64,000 nucleotides of DNA from Nonomuraea sp. SBT364 (GTDB lineage: Bacteria > Actinomycetota > Actinomycetes > Streptosporangiales > Streptosporangiaceae): positions 1 through 64,000 of the forward strand of contig NZ_LAVL01000014.1 of NCBI RefSeq assembly GCF_001083785.1, read 5' to 3'. The notes beneath the pieces are model-generated. The model ran no database searches and was not told the origin of the DNA. It saw nothing but the letters and a program-made list of their open reading frames with translations. Positions 25,819 through 38,107 of this stretch are shown here, piece by piece. Made by a program: the position numbers and the translations under genes. How positions within the stretch are numbered: the first letter of the stretch is position 1; each line of letters begins with the position of its first letter.

Positions 25819-26111
25819 GCGACATCAGGCGTGAGAGCTGGGGGCCGTACCCGCTGATCCTGGCGGGTGCGGCTGTCGGCGTGGGGCTGGTCTTCCTGGT
25901 AGACCCGCGGTGGGGCGGGTTCGCACTGGGCGCCGTCGTCATGGTCGGCGCCGCCCTCCGGTTCGCCGGCTACGGCGGGCCGCTGGCCGTGCGCAGCAAG
26001 AAGACCGATGTGATCACGTTGAGCCTGTTCGGGTTCATCCTCGTGCTGACCTCGCTGTTGCTGTACAACAACGAGCTCAAGGCGCTGATCCTGTCCCTTT
26101 TCGCACGTTGA
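25815..26111 (+). CDS. Small membrane protein, DUF3017-like
   Basis: The 98-aa protein has three hydrophobic segments (LILAGAAVGVGLVFLV, GGFALGAVVMVGAALRFAG, VITLSLFGFILVLTSLLLYN) and fits the DUF3017 family that sits near TCA-cycle genes in actinobacteria. The TTG start at 25815 overlaps the citrate synthase stop (TTGA); no other in-frame start fits. The function of the family is unknown. Location between gltA and icd suggests co-expression with central metabolism. Confidence 0.8.
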   Translation: MSDIRRESWGPYPLILAGAAVGVGLVFLVDPRWGGFALGAVVMVGAALRFAGYGGPLAVRSKKTDVITLSLFGFILVLTSLLLYNNELKALILSLFAR

Positions 26112-26164
26112 CGAGGCCGTCCGATAGCCTCAACGCATCCATTCATTGAAGGGGAACCATTCGC

Positions 26165-27382
26165 ATGCCCAAGATCAAGGTGGAGGGCCCCGTCGTCGAG
26201 CTTGACGGCGACGAGATGACCCGGATCATCTGGCAGTTCATCAAGGACCAGCTGATCCTTCCCTATCTCGATGTCGACCTGAAGTACTACGACCTCGGCA
26301 TCGAGCACCGCGACGCCACGGACGACCAGGTCACCATCGACGCGGCCAACGCCATCAACAAGTACGGCGTGGGCGTCAAGTGCGCCACCATCACCCCCGA
26401 CGAGGCTCGGGTGGAGGAGTTCGGCCTGAAGAAGATGTGGCGGTCCCCGAACGGGACGATCCGCAACATCCTCGGCGGCGTCATCTTCCGCGAGCCGATC
26501 ATCATGACCAACGTGCCGCGGCTCGTCCCCGGCTGGACCAAGCCGATCGTCGTCGGCCGTCACGCCTTCGGCGACCAGTACCGCGCCACCGACCTGAAGA
26601 TCCCGGGCGAGGGCACGCTCACCCTCACCTACACGCCGAAGGACGGCTCCGAGCCGATCGAGCTCGACGTGTACGACTTCCCCGGCGGCGGCGTCGCCAT
26701 GGCCATGTACAACCTGGACGAGTCGATCCGCGACTTCGCCCGCGCCTCCATGCGCTACGGCCTGGCCCGCGACTACCCGGTCTACCTCTCGACGAAGAAC
26801 ACCATCCTCAAGGCGTACGACGGCCGCTTCAAGGACATCTTCGCCGAGGTGTACGAGAACGAGTTCAAGGCCGAGTTCGAGAAGGCCGGGCTCACCTACG
26901 AGCACCGCCTCATCGACGACATGGTCGCCGCCTCGCTCAAGTGGGAGGGCGGCTACGTCTGGGCGTGCAAGAACTACGACGGCGACGTCCAGTCCGACAC
27001 GGTCGCGCAGGGCTTCGGCTCGCTCGGCCTGATGACCTCGGTGCTGATGTCCCCCGACGGCCGCACCGTCGAGGCCGAGGCCGCGCACGGCACCGTGACC
27101 CGTCACTACCGCCAGCACCAGCAGGGCAAGCCCACCTCCACGAACCCGATCGCCTCGATCTTCGCGTGGACCCGTGGCCTGGCCCACCGCGGCAAGCTGG
27201 ACAACACCCCCGCGGTGACCGAGTTCGCCGACAAGCTGGAGCAGGTCTGCATCGAGACCGTCGAGGGCGGCCAGATGACCAAGGACCTGGCGCTGCTGGT
27301 GGGCGGCGACGCCCAGTGGCTGACCACCCAGGACTTCCTGGCGGCGCTGGACGACAACCTCAAGAAGAAGATGTCGGCCTGA
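26165..27382 (+). CDS. icd: NADP-dependent isocitrate dehydrogenase, homodimeric type II
   Basis: The 405-aa enzyme has the eukaryote-like type II IDH features: [17 protein letters not shown] at the start, a phosphate-free active-site loop [13 protein letters not shown] ([13 protein letters not shown]), [30 protein letters not shown] and [16 protein letters not shown]. It converts isocitrate to 2-oxoglutarate with NADP. ATG follows GAAGGGGAACC. A strong hairpin terminator lies 8 bp after the stop, so the unit gltA/DUF3017/icd ends here. Confidence 0.97.
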   Translation: MPKIKVEGPVVELDGDEMTRIIWQFIKDQLILPYLDVDLKYYDLGIEHRDATDDQVTIDAANAINKYGVGVKCATITPDEARVEEFGLKKMWRSPNGTIRNILGGVIFREPIIMTNVPRLVPGWTKPIVVGRHAFGDQYRATDLKIPGEGTLTLTYTPKDGSEPIELDVYDFPGGGVAMAMYNLDESIRDFARASMRYGLARDYPVYLSTKNTILKAYDGRFKDIFAEVYENEFKAEFEKAGLTYEHRLIDDMVAASLKWEGGYVWACKNYDGDVQSDTVAQGFGSLGLMTSVLMSPDGRTVEAEAAHGTVTRHYRQHQQGKPTSTNPIASIFAWTRGLAHRGKLDNTPAVTEFADKLEQVCIETVEGGQMTKDLALLVGGDAQWLTTQDFLAALDDNLKKKMSA

Positions 27383-27389
27383 TCACCGG

Positions 27390-27432
27390 ACGGCCCCTGC
27401 CCGCGGCTACGCCGTACGGCAGGGGCCGTTTC
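27390..27432 (+). terminator. Rho-independent-like terminator after icd
   Basis: Perfect 12-bp arms ACGGCCCCTGCC (27390-27401) and GGCAGGGGCCGT (27418-27429) enclose a 16-nt loop and are followed by TTTC. Confidence 0.85.
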
Positions 27433-27528
27433 GCATGTCTGATCCTTTTCGCATGTCGAGACCATCTCTTGGTGCAGCGCAGGGTACGAGCCTCCACGTA
27501 ACAGTCGTGCATGCATCGGGGGGTTCGA

Positions 27529-28554
27529 ATGCGACTGCGTTTCATCAGTGGCGTGGGTGTGGTCGCAGTCGCTGCGATCGTGGCCGGATGCGGCTCGGAG
27601 CCCGTCGCCCAGGTCAAGGACACCAAGGCGGAAGCCGCCGCCAAGCTGCAGAAGACCAAGGCGGCCAAGGTCGCCGCCGCCGCGAAGGCCAAGGCCAACG
27701 AGCTGGGCCAGATCCCGGTGCTCATGTGGCACCGCATCGTCGACAAGCCGGCGACCACCGACGACCGCACCCCCGCGCAGTTCCGCGCGGACCTGGAACG
27801 GCTGGTCAAGGACGGGTACGTGCCCGTCACCGCGGCCGAGATGGTCACCGGGAAGATCGACATCCCGGCGGGCAAACACCCGGTCGTGCTCACGTTCGAC
27901 GACTCCTCGCCCTCCCAGCTCACCCTGGACGGGACCGGCACTCCCCAGCCGGGCACCGCGGTCGCGATCCTTCAGGAGGTGGCGGCGAAGAACCCTGGCT
28001 TCCGGCCGGTGGCGACCTTCTACGTCACCCGCGACATGTTCGGCAAGACGAACCGCGATGAGCAGGCCCAGATGCTCCTGTGGCTCAAGAACAACGGCTT
28101 CGACATCGGCAACCACACCCGCGACCACCACAACCTGCGCGGCCGGACCCACCAGCAGGTCGAGGAGCAGATCGGCGGCATCGGCAAGGAGATCGGCGCG
28201 CTGTCGCAGGTCAAGCCGGTCACGATCGCCCTGCCGTACGGCAACCAGCCGAACAAGAAGGAGTGGGCCGCGCGCGGGAACGGCTACAAGCACGCCGGCG
28301 TCTTCCTGGCCGGGTACACGCCGGCGCCGTCGCCGTTCAGCCGCTCCTTCGACCCGCTCGGCATCCCGCGCATCCGCGCCATGGACAAGAAGGGCGACTG
28401 CGCACAGTTCTGCTCCACGGCCTGGCTCGACTGGCTCAAGGGCAACCCGGACATGCGCTACACCTCGGACGGCGACGTGGCGACCGTGGCGTACCCCAAG
28501 TTCAAGGCGCCGTTCCTGCGCAAGGCGTTCAAGACGTACGCGCTGCCGTACTGA
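27529..28554 (+). CDS. Polysaccharide deacetylase family lipoprotein
   Basis: This 341-aa protein has a lipoprotein signal ending in VAGC (Cys21), then an Ala/Lys-rich helical linker (residues ~35-60) and a NodB-type deacetylase domain: IPVLMWHRI, HPVVLTFDDSS, RPVATFYVT and DIGNHTRDHHNL (metal-binding HTxxH). It should act on the cell surface, removing acetyl groups from peptidoglycan or another glycan. ATG 27529 is chosen over ATG 27511 because it gives the signal peptide and follows a GGGGGG stretch. Its end overlaps the convergent propeller gene by 26 nt. Confidence 0.88.
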   Translation: MRLRFISGVGVVAVAAIVAGCGSEPVAQVKDTKAEAAAKLQKTKAAKVAAAAKAKANELGQIPVLMWHRIVDKPATTDDRTPAQFRADLERLVKDGYVPVTAAEMVTGKIDIPAGKHPVVLTFDDSSPSQLTLDGTGTPQPGTAVAILQEVAAKNPGFRPVATFYVTRDMFGKTNRDEQAQMLLWLKNNGFDIGNHTRDHHNLRGRTHQQVEEQIGGIGKEIGALSQVKPVTIALPYGNQPNKKEWAARGNGYKHAGVFLAGYTPAPSPFSRSFDPLGIPRIRAMDKKGDCAQFCSTAWLDWLKGNPDMRYTSDGDVATVAYPKFKAPFLRKAFKTYALPY

Positions 28555-29524
28555 CGTCGCCGATCTCCACGATCAGGTTCGCCCGGTACAGGAGCTCGTC
28601 GGTGACGCCTGGCACGGTGATGGCGAGGCGCCGGGCGTCGCCGGTGGCCAGGTCGAGCACCTGGTAGTCGTCCTCCTTCCAGGGGCCGCTCGTGCGGAGG
28701 ACGAGGGCGCCCTCGTCCTCCCAGCGCACGATCTCCTCGGCCCGCCATCCGGCGGGCAGGCGCGGCGTCACGGTCCGCGTGACCGCGCGCGTCGCCGGGT
28801 CGATCAGCACCACGTCGCGCACGGCCCTGCCGTGCCGCGTCACCTCGTCCGGGAGCACCGCCAGCGCGCGCCCGGACGGGGACGGCGTCGCGCCGTCCAG
28901 GTTGCCGGGCAGCTCGGCCCACCGCACCGCCTTCCCGTCCGCTGAATGGACGGTGTACGTGACGGCCGTGAGATGGCCGGGTGCGCGGCTGCTCCTCGAC
29001 GTGGCCAGCACGACTCCGCCGGCGGTCCAGCCGGCCACCCGTCCGCGGCCCTTCAGCCGGCGCGTGCCGCCGCGCTCGGCGTCGACGACCAGCCAGGCGC
29101 CCCGGACGAGCAGGTGGCGGCCGTCGCGGAAGAAGGCCGGGTGGCCCGCCTTCCTGACGCGGATCCGCTTGACGCTCCCGGCGGCCAGATCCCTGAGGGT
29201 CAGGTGACCGTCCCGCACGTACGCCAGCCGCCTGCCGTCCCGGCTGAGCGCGATCCGGTCGTCGTCGGCGCCCGCGCCGGGCACCCACCAGCGCTCGCCG
29301 GTCGAGGTGACCAGGGTCCAGTGCCCGCAGCCCGCCGTGCGCTCCTCGCAGGCGGGCCGGTACGCGTACCGCACGGGCGCGGGCAGCGGGCCGCGCAGCT
29401 CCCGCACCGGGGCGTCCAGCGCGGACTCCGGCTGCAGGAACGTGACGAGCTCGCGGGTCCGCAGCGGCGTGAGCACCCAGGCCACGGCCAGGAGGACGGC
29501 GGCGGCGACCGCGGCGAGCCTCAT
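28529..29524 (-). CDS. Membrane-anchored beta-propeller-like protein, unknown function
   Basis: The 331-aa protein begins with one hydrophobic helix (AAVAAAVLLAVAWVLTPL), with no lipobox, then a repetitive beta-strand pattern with phrases such as SRDGRRLAYVRDGHLTL, PSPSGRALAVLPD and FFRDGRHLLVRG, typical of TolB/WD40-like propellers. An early CEERTAGC pair could form a disulfide, which suggests an extracellular location. It overlaps the upstream gene as ATGA and is its co-transcribed relative. No enzymatic motif is visible. Confidence 0.72.
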   Translation of the reverse strand: MRLAAVAAAVLLAVAWVLTPLRTRELVTFLQPESALDAPVRELRGPLPAPVRYAYRPACEERTAGCGHWTLVTSTGERWWVPGAGADDDRIALSRDGRRLAYVRDGHLTLRDLAAGSVKRIRVRKAGHPAFFRDGRHLLVRGAWLVVDAERGGTRRLKGRGRVAGWTAGGVVLATSRSSRAPGHLTAVTYTVHSADGKAVRWAELPGNLDGATPSPSGRALAVLPDEVTRHGRAVRDVVLIDPATRAVTRTVTPRLPAGWRAEEIVRWEDEGALVLRTSGPWKEDDYQVLDLATGDARRLAITVPGVTDELLYRANLIVEIGDVSTAARTS

Positions 29525-30948
29525 GCGAGCTTGCCCGGGACCACGGCGGGGGGCAGGTCCTCGACGGGCTCGGTCCTGCCGGTGTCCACGGCCACCAGGA
29601 GATGTTCGGCGTCGGCGAGCTCGATCAGCAGGCGTCCGTCCTCGGCCCAGCCCAGCGGGACCGGCGGCTCCTCCTGCCGGGGGAGGCGCAGCGGGGCCCG
29701 GTCGCCGACCAGGCCGGTGCGCGGGTTCATGGTCAGCACCTCGTCGTCGGTCACGAGCGCCAGCGTCCGCCCGTCGGGGGAGGGGAGCGCCCGCAGCGTG
29801 GGGTCGAACGGCACCCGGGTGCGGACGTCGCCCTGCGGGCCGAGCGTCAGCAGCTCGGTGTCGGGGGCGACGGTGAACGCGCGGCGGCCGGTGGTGGCGA
29901 TCACCCAGTCGGGGCCGAGCCCCAGCACGCGGCCGACCTCCGGCAGGTGGACCCTCTCGCCGGTGGCCGTGTCGATGAGCTCCGTCCCGCCGCCGTCGGT
30001 GGTCAGGCTCACGTGGCGGCCGTCGTGGGACAGCGTCGGCTCCGGGACGTCCGTCGACGGCGCCGGTTCCGTGAGCGGGACCGGCGCCTCGCCCAGCAGC
30101 CCGATGAGCATCAGCCGGCCGGTGTCGCGATCCAGGTAGACGGCGTGGCTCCCGTCGCCGCTGAGCGCGAACGGCGCTCCCTCGTCCGAGCGCGCCTGGG
30201 GCAGCTGGATGCCGTCGCCCGTCTCGTCGTACAGGTGCCAGCCGTCCGTGTGCCCGGCGGGGGATGCGTACCTGGCGTGCCCGAGCGCTGCCCGGGGCTG
30301 CGGTCCGGCGAGCGGACCCGGCGGGCCCGGGTCCTCGTACGGCAGGAGGGTGAGGCCGCCGGCCAGCAGCAGCGCCGCCACCGCCGGCCAGGGGCGGGCG
30401 CGCGGGCCCGGCGTCGCCGTCCCTCTGTCCACACCGGCCAGGATCACCGCCAGAAGCGGCAGGCCGTACATGATCGCGGACTGCGGCACCTCGGTCACGC
30501 CCGGCAGGTGGGGCCGGCCGCTGCCGGGCGCGGTCCACAGCGCGGCGATGACGCCGGCGACGGCCAGCCAGCGGGCGGCGTTGGCGCGCAGGGCCGTCCC
30601 GGCCCTGTCCCCGGGCCGCGCCCGCAGTCGCCTGAGGAGCACGTGGACGACGAGCACGACGGCGAGCGTGACGACCGCCCAGAGCCGCTGGCCGATCGCC
30701 ACTTCGTGCCGGAACGAGCGCAGCACGGCCGCCAGGGCGACCGCCGAGGCGATCACGGCGGCGGCCCACCACATGAGCGTGAGCGACTCCGGCAGGACTT
30801 CCACCACGCCGCCGCCCTTTCGCGCCAGAAACGCGGCGGCGGCGACCATGCCGACGGACCAGCCGACCGCCAGCGAAAGGAGAACGTGGGGATAGAAGTT
30901 TCCGCCGGAGAAAGCGAGGATTATGCCCGCGCCGATTCCCGCGACCAT
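29521..30948 (-). CDS. Polytopic membrane protein with C-terminal beta-propeller
   Basis: This 475-aa protein has about six hydrophobic segments in the first ~210 residues (IGAGIILAFSGG, LLSLAVGWSVGMVAAAAFLA, WAAAVIASAVALAAVL and more). A propeller-like region follows, with repeats containing SGDGSHAVYLDRDTG, SHDGRHVSLTTDGGG, SPDGRTLALVTDDE and WAEDGRLLIELAD. I do not recognise a named family. The start ATG at 30948 has only a weak ribosome site. It forms a two-gene unit with the gene at 28529-29524, and both may build an extracytoplasmic sensor or scaffold. Confidence 0.72.
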   Translation of the reverse strand: MVAGIGAGIILAFSGGNFYPHVLLSLAVGWSVGMVAAAAFLARKGGGVVEVLPESLTLMWWAAAVIASAVALAAVLRSFRHEVAIGQRLWAVVTLAVVLVVHVLLRRLRARPGDRAGTALRANAARWLAVAGVIAALWTAPGSGRPHLPGVTEVPQSAIMYGLPLLAVILAGVDRGTATPGPRARPWPAVAALLLAGGLTLLPYEDPGPPGPLAGPQPRAALGHARYASPAGHTDGWHLYDETGDGIQLPQARSDEGAPFALSGDGSHAVYLDRDTGRLMLIGLLGEAPVPLTEPAPSTDVPEPTLSHDGRHVSLTTDGGGTELIDTATGERVHLPEVGRVLGLGPDWVIATTGRRAFTVAPDTELLTLGPQGDVRTRVPFDPTLRALPSPDGRTLALVTDDEVLTMNPRTGLVGDRAPLRLPRQEEPPVPLGWAEDGRLLIELADAEHLLVAVDTGRTEPVEDLPPAVVPGKLA

Positions 30949-31173
30949 GTATCGGTCGCGTTCGGCGAGGTAATGGCCGATCCGGCCGAGGTCGGCGGGG
31001 TTCGCCTCGATCGCCGCGCGACGTGCGAAGAATTCGCGTTCTCCATGGAACCGCGGGGATTCCTCATGGCGAGCGCTCCCCCGACCGCCGTCGCCAGAAG
31101 GAATGTCATCAGCAACTGCTATTCACCACCCGGGAAAAGTAGCAGAATGCGCATTCGGCCGACAGGGAGATCA

Positions 31174-31668
31174 ATGACGGGAAAACGCGTCCGGTGGGCG
31201 GGAATCTGGGTGCCGCTCACGGCGGTGGTGGTGTGTGCGATCTGGCAGAGCGGGCTGGTGACACCGCGCCTGGCCCCGAAGGTGGGCGGCGGGGGCAGCG
31301 CCCTGTGGCCTCTCGACGACCACGGCCGGCCGTTCCGCTCCGGGCTCACCGCACCGCTGACCTTGGTCAACGAGGCCTGGCTGCCCGTCACGATCACCGG
31401 CGTCGGGCTGCGGACGCCCGGACTCGACCTCCTCAGGGTCGAGGAGGGGCAGGGCCGCCCGTTCCCGCACACGGTCCCGGCACGCGGCAGCGTGCGACTC
31501 GATCTCGAACTGGAGGTGACCGACTGCGCGGCCGTCGCCGAGGAGGCGGCCACGATCGTGTTCCGGGCCGAGCGCTGGTGGGGACAGGTGACCGCCGACG
31601 CGGTGCCGTCGGGGAGCTCGCCCGACGAGCCCTGGCAGCTCAGCACTCTGGACCCGGCCTGTCCATAA
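31174..31668 (+). CDS. Membrane-anchored hypothetical protein
   Basis: This 164-aa protein has one N-terminal transmembrane helix (WAGIWVPLTAVVVCAIWQSG) and an extracellular beta-rich domain with phrases such as PLTLVNEAWLPVTITGVGLR and ARGSVRLDLELEVTDC. These suggest an immunoglobulin-like or DUF-type domain with two cysteines. The ATG follows AGGGAGA, which decides the start within a longer open frame. It diverges from the propeller operon across 225 bp in which I see no clear site. The function is unknown. Confidence 0.7.
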   Translation: MTGKRVRWAGIWVPLTAVVVCAIWQSGLVTPRLAPKVGGGGSALWPLDDHGRPFRSGLTAPLTLVNEAWLPVTITGVGLRTPGLDLLRVEEGQGRPFPHTVPARGSVRLDLELEVTDCAAVAEEAATIVFRAERWWGQVTADAVPSGSSPDEPWQLSTLDPACP

Positions 31669-31691
31669 CTGTATGTCGCCGCTCGACTACT

Positions 31692-32633
31692 ATGGGCGAC
31701 ATGGAGCTGTTTCCGGCTATGCCGCTTGAGGAATGGGCCGACACCAAGGAGACCATCCACCGCTTCACGCAGATCGTGGGCAAGGTGCGGCTGGCCTCGG
31801 CGACCCGGCGTAACCATTGGTGGTCGATCCCGTTCCACCTGACCGGCCGGGGGCTGACGACCAGGCCGATGGGCGGGCTGGGGGAGCTGCCGCTGTTCTG
31901 CATCGACTTCGACTTCGTGCGGCACCGGCTCGTGGTGGACGTGCTCGACGGGCGCAGTGCCGAGTTCAGCCTGGTGGGGCAGTCCGTGGCGTCGTTCTAC
32001 GGTGAGCTGTTCGCGATCCTGGACCGGTTCGGCATCCGGCCGGACATCTGGGCGGTGCCGTTCGACCTGGGCGACAGCACGCCGTTCGCCGAGGACACCG
32101 CGCACGCCACCTACGACCCCGCGCTCGCCAACCGCTACTGGCGCATCCTGTCGCAGGTCGCCCAGGTGCTCGACCGGTTCGCCGCCGGGTTCTGCGGCAA
32201 GACCAGCCCGGTGCACCACTTCTGGCACACCTTCGACATCGCGGTCACCCGGTTCACCGGGAGGGTGGTCGGCGCTTCGCCGGACGTGGATCCGGTGACC
32301 CGGGAGGCGTACAGCTGGGAGGTCATCAGCGCGGGCTTCTGGTTCGGCGACGACGAGCGGCCCTGGCCCGCGTTCTACTCCTACACCGCGCCGGAGCCGG
32401 ACGGGCTGGAGCGGGAGCCGCTGCGGCCGGAGCGGGCCGAATGGCTGCCCGCCCGGGGCAGCCACCTGGCGGTGCTGCGCTACGACGACGTCCGGGCCGC
32501 CGGCGACCCGGTGGGGACCGTGCTGGACTTCCTCGACAGCGCCTACCGGGCCGGGGCGAAGCTGACGAGCCTGCCCGAGGAGAAGCTGGCCAGCCCCGGC
32601 GGGGTCACCGACCCGTGCCTCGACACGACGTGA
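31692..32633 (+). CDS. DUF5996 family protein
   Basis: The 313-aa soluble protein fits the DUF5996 family, with conserved phrases TKETIHRFTQIVGKVRL, HWWSIPFHLTGRGLTT and TVHHFWHTFDIAVTRF-like (SPVHHFWHTFDIAVTRF), plus EAYSWEVISAGFWFGD. The family is widespread in bacteria without a known function; no catalytic motif is obvious. ATG 31692 has no ribosome site and ATG 31701 is possible; a short or absent leader is likely. It overlaps the SUKH gene convergently by 29 nt. Confidence 0.82.
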   Translation: MGDMELFPAMPLEEWADTKETIHRFTQIVGKVRLASATRRNHWWSIPFHLTGRGLTTRPMGGLGELPLFCIDFDFVRHRLVVDVLDGRSAEFSLVGQSVASFYGELFAILDRFGIRPDIWAVPFDLGDSTPFAEDTAHATYDPALANRYWRILSQVAQVLDRFAAGFCGKTSPVHHFWHTFDIAVTRFTGRVVGASPDVDPVTREAYSWEVISAGFWFGDDERPWPAFYSYTAPEPDGLEREPLRPERAEWLPARGSHLAVLRYDDVRAAGDPVGTVLDFLDSAYRAGAKLTSLPEEKLASPGGVTDPCLDTT

Positions 32634-33744
32634 GAATCTCCCGGCCGCGCTCCGGCGTGATCAGCGGCGCGATCCGGGGGTCGGCCAGCAGGCTCACGGG
32701 GGCGACGTGGTCGTTCGTCAACGGCCGCCACAGCGCCAGCGCCTCCTTCAGCCGGGGCCAGGCGGACGCCGCCGACCAGTCGACGGCCCGCACCGCCGCG
32801 TCGAACTCCGGGACGCCGTAGCGGAGCGGGGCCCGGCCCGCCTGCCCGATCAGCTCCCTGACCAGGTCGGCGCCCCGCTGACGGAGGCCGTCGAGCGTGG
32901 ACACCCGCCAGCGCGGGGTCCGCTCGTGCTCGGCGAGCAGGACCGGCAGGATCTCGCCGCTCAGCAGGACGGGGTCGGGCTCCCAGGCGGCGGAGCCGCT
33001 CAGTGGACGCTCGACATGGTGACCCGTGTCGTCGTGGTGATCGCCCAGCATGGTCCGGAGCTGGTAGAGCAGCAGGTCGGCCCGGTCGCGGCCGAAGTGC
33101 GCGGCCTCCTCCAGCACCGCCCGGGGCCCGTCCAGCTCCCCGGCCAGGATCGCCAGCCGGGCCTGCTCGATCCTGGCGTCCCACTCACGCCGGGTCTCGC
33201 AGTCGGGCCGGTCCAGGCTGTGGAAGCCCGCGTAGAAGTCGTACATCTTCGCGTAGAAGGAGGCGTGGCGCACCGGGCCCATGGCCGTCCACGAGAACTC
33301 GTCGTACGCCGCCCACTCGCCGTGCTCGTCGACGTCGTCCGGATCGAGGAAGACCATGCCGGCGTCGGCCTCCAGCGAGACCAGCAGCGAACGGGCGAGC
33401 AGATCGTCCCCGTCGTCGTCGGTCGCGTGCGGCTCCAGGTCACGCAGCCAGCCGAGCTCCTCGGTGTCGCGCAGCCGCCAGACGAACGGGCCGGCGTACG
33501 TCCAGCCGTTGCTGACCAGCAGGAACTCCCGCAACGACGGCGGCAGAACACGCCCCAGCCGCGCCTCCAGGGCGGCGACCTGGGCCTCGGAGGCCGGATC
33601 GAACCCCAGCCAGGAGGGCGCGGCGGGGTCGTCGGGAGGGTTGGTGATCCGCCATTCGTCGCTCCACCGCTGCAGGAAGGGCTTCCAGCCGTGACGATCC
33701 ATGGACGGCATCTCAGCAGGAGCGACTGACATTCCTGACGTCAC
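32605..33744 (-). CDS. SMI1/KNR4 (SUKH) family protein
   Basis: The 379-aa protein has an N-terminal SUKH domain (residues ~45-190): AQVAALEARLGRVLPPSLRE, FLLVSNGWTYAGPF, then WAAYDEFSW. An extra C-terminal region of ~180 residues is unassigned. SUKH proteins often give immunity against polymorphic toxins; no toxin gene is next to it. Starts at 33744, 33732, 33708 and 33699 are all possible. It diverges from the kinase gene by ~80 bp and converges on the DUF5996 gene. Confidence 0.82.
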   Translation of the reverse strand: MTSGMSVAPAEMPSMDRHGWKPFLQRWSDEWRITNPPDDPAAPSWLGFDPASEAQVAALEARLGRVLPPSLREFLLVSNGWTYAGPFVWRLRDTEELGWLRDLEPHATDDDGDDLLARSLLVSLEADAGMVFLDPDDVDEHGEWAAYDEFSWTAMGPVRHASFYAKMYDFYAGFHSLDRPDCETRREWDARIEQARLAILAGELDGPRAVLEEAAHFGRDRADLLLYQLRTMLGDHHDDTGHHVERPLSGSAAWEPDPVLLSGEILPVLLAEHERTPRWRVSTLDGLRQRGADLVRELIGQAGRAPLRYGVPEFDAAVRAVDWSAASAWPRLKEALALWRPLTNDHVAPVSLLADPRIAPLITPERGREILTSCRGTGR

Positions 33745-33826
33745 GAAGCCTTAACAGTTCTCTGGGAAGTTCCTGAGCGTCGTAAAGTTTGCGTCGTCGG
33801 GCTTTGTGCACACGTGGGGAAGACGA

Positions 33827-36844
<3,018 letters not shown>

Positions 36845-36851
36845 GTCATCG

Positions 36852-36888
36852 CGAAGGCGCGCGCCCCGGTCGGGGGTGCGCGCCTTCG
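36852..36888. terminator. GC-rich hairpin after mdh
   Basis: Arms CGAAGGCGCGC and (T)GCGCGCCTTCG pair almost perfectly, with an inner CCCC/GGGG extension, starting 8 bp after the mdh stop. It can serve both mdh and the minus-strand genes converging from the right. Confidence 0.8.
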
Positions 36889-37014
36889 TCATGGGTGCGC
36901 GTGACAGGGGGATGGTGAGCCGGCCCTGGTGGGCTCGGGCGTGGCGAACACCACGCCCGCGGCGGCCGCCATGCTGCCCAGCATGACGAGGACGACCATG
37001 AGCACCTTCGTCAC
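36889..37014 (-). CDS. Possible small secreted peptide
   Basis: A 41-codon frame runs from GTG 37014 to TGA 36889. It begins with a basic residue and a hydrophobic core (VLMVVLVMLGSMAAAAGVV), a plausible signal-peptide cleavage after VFA, and a short Pro-rich tail. GAGGAG lies about 12 bp upstream of the GTG. It is 59 bp after galE on the same strand and ends at the mdh hairpin. No family is recognised, and chance occurrence is possible. Confidence 0.4.
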   Translation of the reverse strand: MTKVLMVVLVMLGSMAAAAGVVFATPEPTRAGSPSPCHAHP

Positions 37015-37073
37015 CCTTGGTGAAATGCTCCTCACATTTCGGTATCACAGCACATATCTCGCCGCGGCAGGAG

Positions 37074-38021
37074 TCATTTGCCGGAAAGCGCTGCCCAGGC
37101 GTCGGCGACCATGTCGCGCAGCGTGGCGTGCTCGGCCTTCCAGCCCAGCTCGCCCTGGATCTTCTCCGACGAGGCGACCAGCACCGCCGGGTCGCCGGCC
37201 CGCCGCGGCCCGACGGTGGCGGGGATCTCGTGGCCGGTGACCTCCCGGCAGACGTCGATCACCTCCCGCACGGTGAACCCGGCGCCGCTGCCCAGGTTGT
37301 AGATCTTGTGTTCGCCCTCGGCGCACGCCTCCAGCGCCAGCAGGTGGGCCCGTGCCAGGTCGCTGACGTGCACGTAGTCGCGCACGCAGGTGCCGTCGGC
37401 CGTCGGGTAGTCGGTGCCGAACACGGTCACGGAGTCGCGCTCGCCCGTCGCCACCTTGAGCACGTTGGGGATGAGGTGGGTCTCGATCGCGTGCCGCTCA
37501 CGGAAGCGGCCGTACGCGCCGGCCACGTTGAAGTAACGCAGGCTCACCGCGCCCAGCCCGCGCAGCCCGGCGAACGCTGTCAGCGCCGTGTCGACGGCCA
37601 GCTTCGAGGCGCCGTACGGGTTCGTCGGCCGGGTCGGGTCGCTCTCCACGATCGGTGAGCGCTCCGGCTCCCCGTACGTCGCCGCCGTCGAGGAGAACAC
37701 GATCTTGCGCACGCCGCGCTCGTGCATGGCCTCCAGCAGCGCCAGCGTGCCGCCCACGTTGCCGGCCCAGTAGAGGCCCGGCTTCTCCACCGACTCACCG
37801 ACCAGCGACTTGGCGGCGAAGTGCAGCACGGCGTCCATCCCGTCCAGCGCCTGGCCGGCATCGGCGATCGACGCGCGGACGAACCGCGCGCCCTCCGGCA
37901 CCGCGTCCTCGTGCCCGGTGGACAGGTCGTCGAGCACGGTCACCTCGTGCCCCGCCTCGACGAGCTGGGCCGCGACGACGCTGCCGATGTATCCGGCGCC
38001 TCCGGTGACCAGCAGCCTCAT
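37074..38021 (-). CDS. galE: UDP-glucose 4-epimerase
   Basis: The 315-aa enzyme is an extended SDR with the N-terminal [17 protein letters not shown], a Ser/Thr catalytic strand [10 protein letters not shown], the YxxxK pair in NPYGASK, and YFNVAGA and GDPAVLVAS substrate-loop phrases of the GalE type. It interconverts UDP-glucose and UDP-galactose for exopolysaccharide or galactose metabolism. ATG 38021 begins the Rossmann motif; the longer open frame upstream runs into the intergenic region and has no good start. It diverges from the CNNM/HlyC gene by 86 bp. Confidence 0.95.
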   Translation of the reverse strand: MRLLVTGGAGYIGSVVAAQLVEAGHEVTVLDDLSTGHEDAVPEGARFVRASIADAGQALDGMDAVLHFAAKSLVGESVEKPGLYWAGNVGGTLALLEAMHERGVRKIVFSSTAATYGEPERSPIVESDPTRPTNPYGASKLAVDTALTAFAGLRGLGAVSLRYFNVAGAYGRFRERHAIETHLIPNVLKVATGERDSVTVFGTDYPTADGTCVRDYVHVSDLARAHLLALEACAEGEHKIYNLGSGAGFTVREVIDVCREVTGHEIPATVGPRRAGDPAVLVASSEKIQGELGWKAEHATLRDMVADAWAALSGK

Positions 38022-38107
38022 GTTCACTCCCGTTGAAATATGTTTGATTTTGTACGGCTTGCCGTTCAGCATACGCGGGAAACCCCCCGAGTACGCTGCC
38101 AAACACC

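Noticed and set aside
27429..27460. Direct repeat TTTCGCATGTC after the icd terminator
   Set aside because: Two copies of 11 bp near a terminator with no further repeats; it does not look like an insertion duplication.
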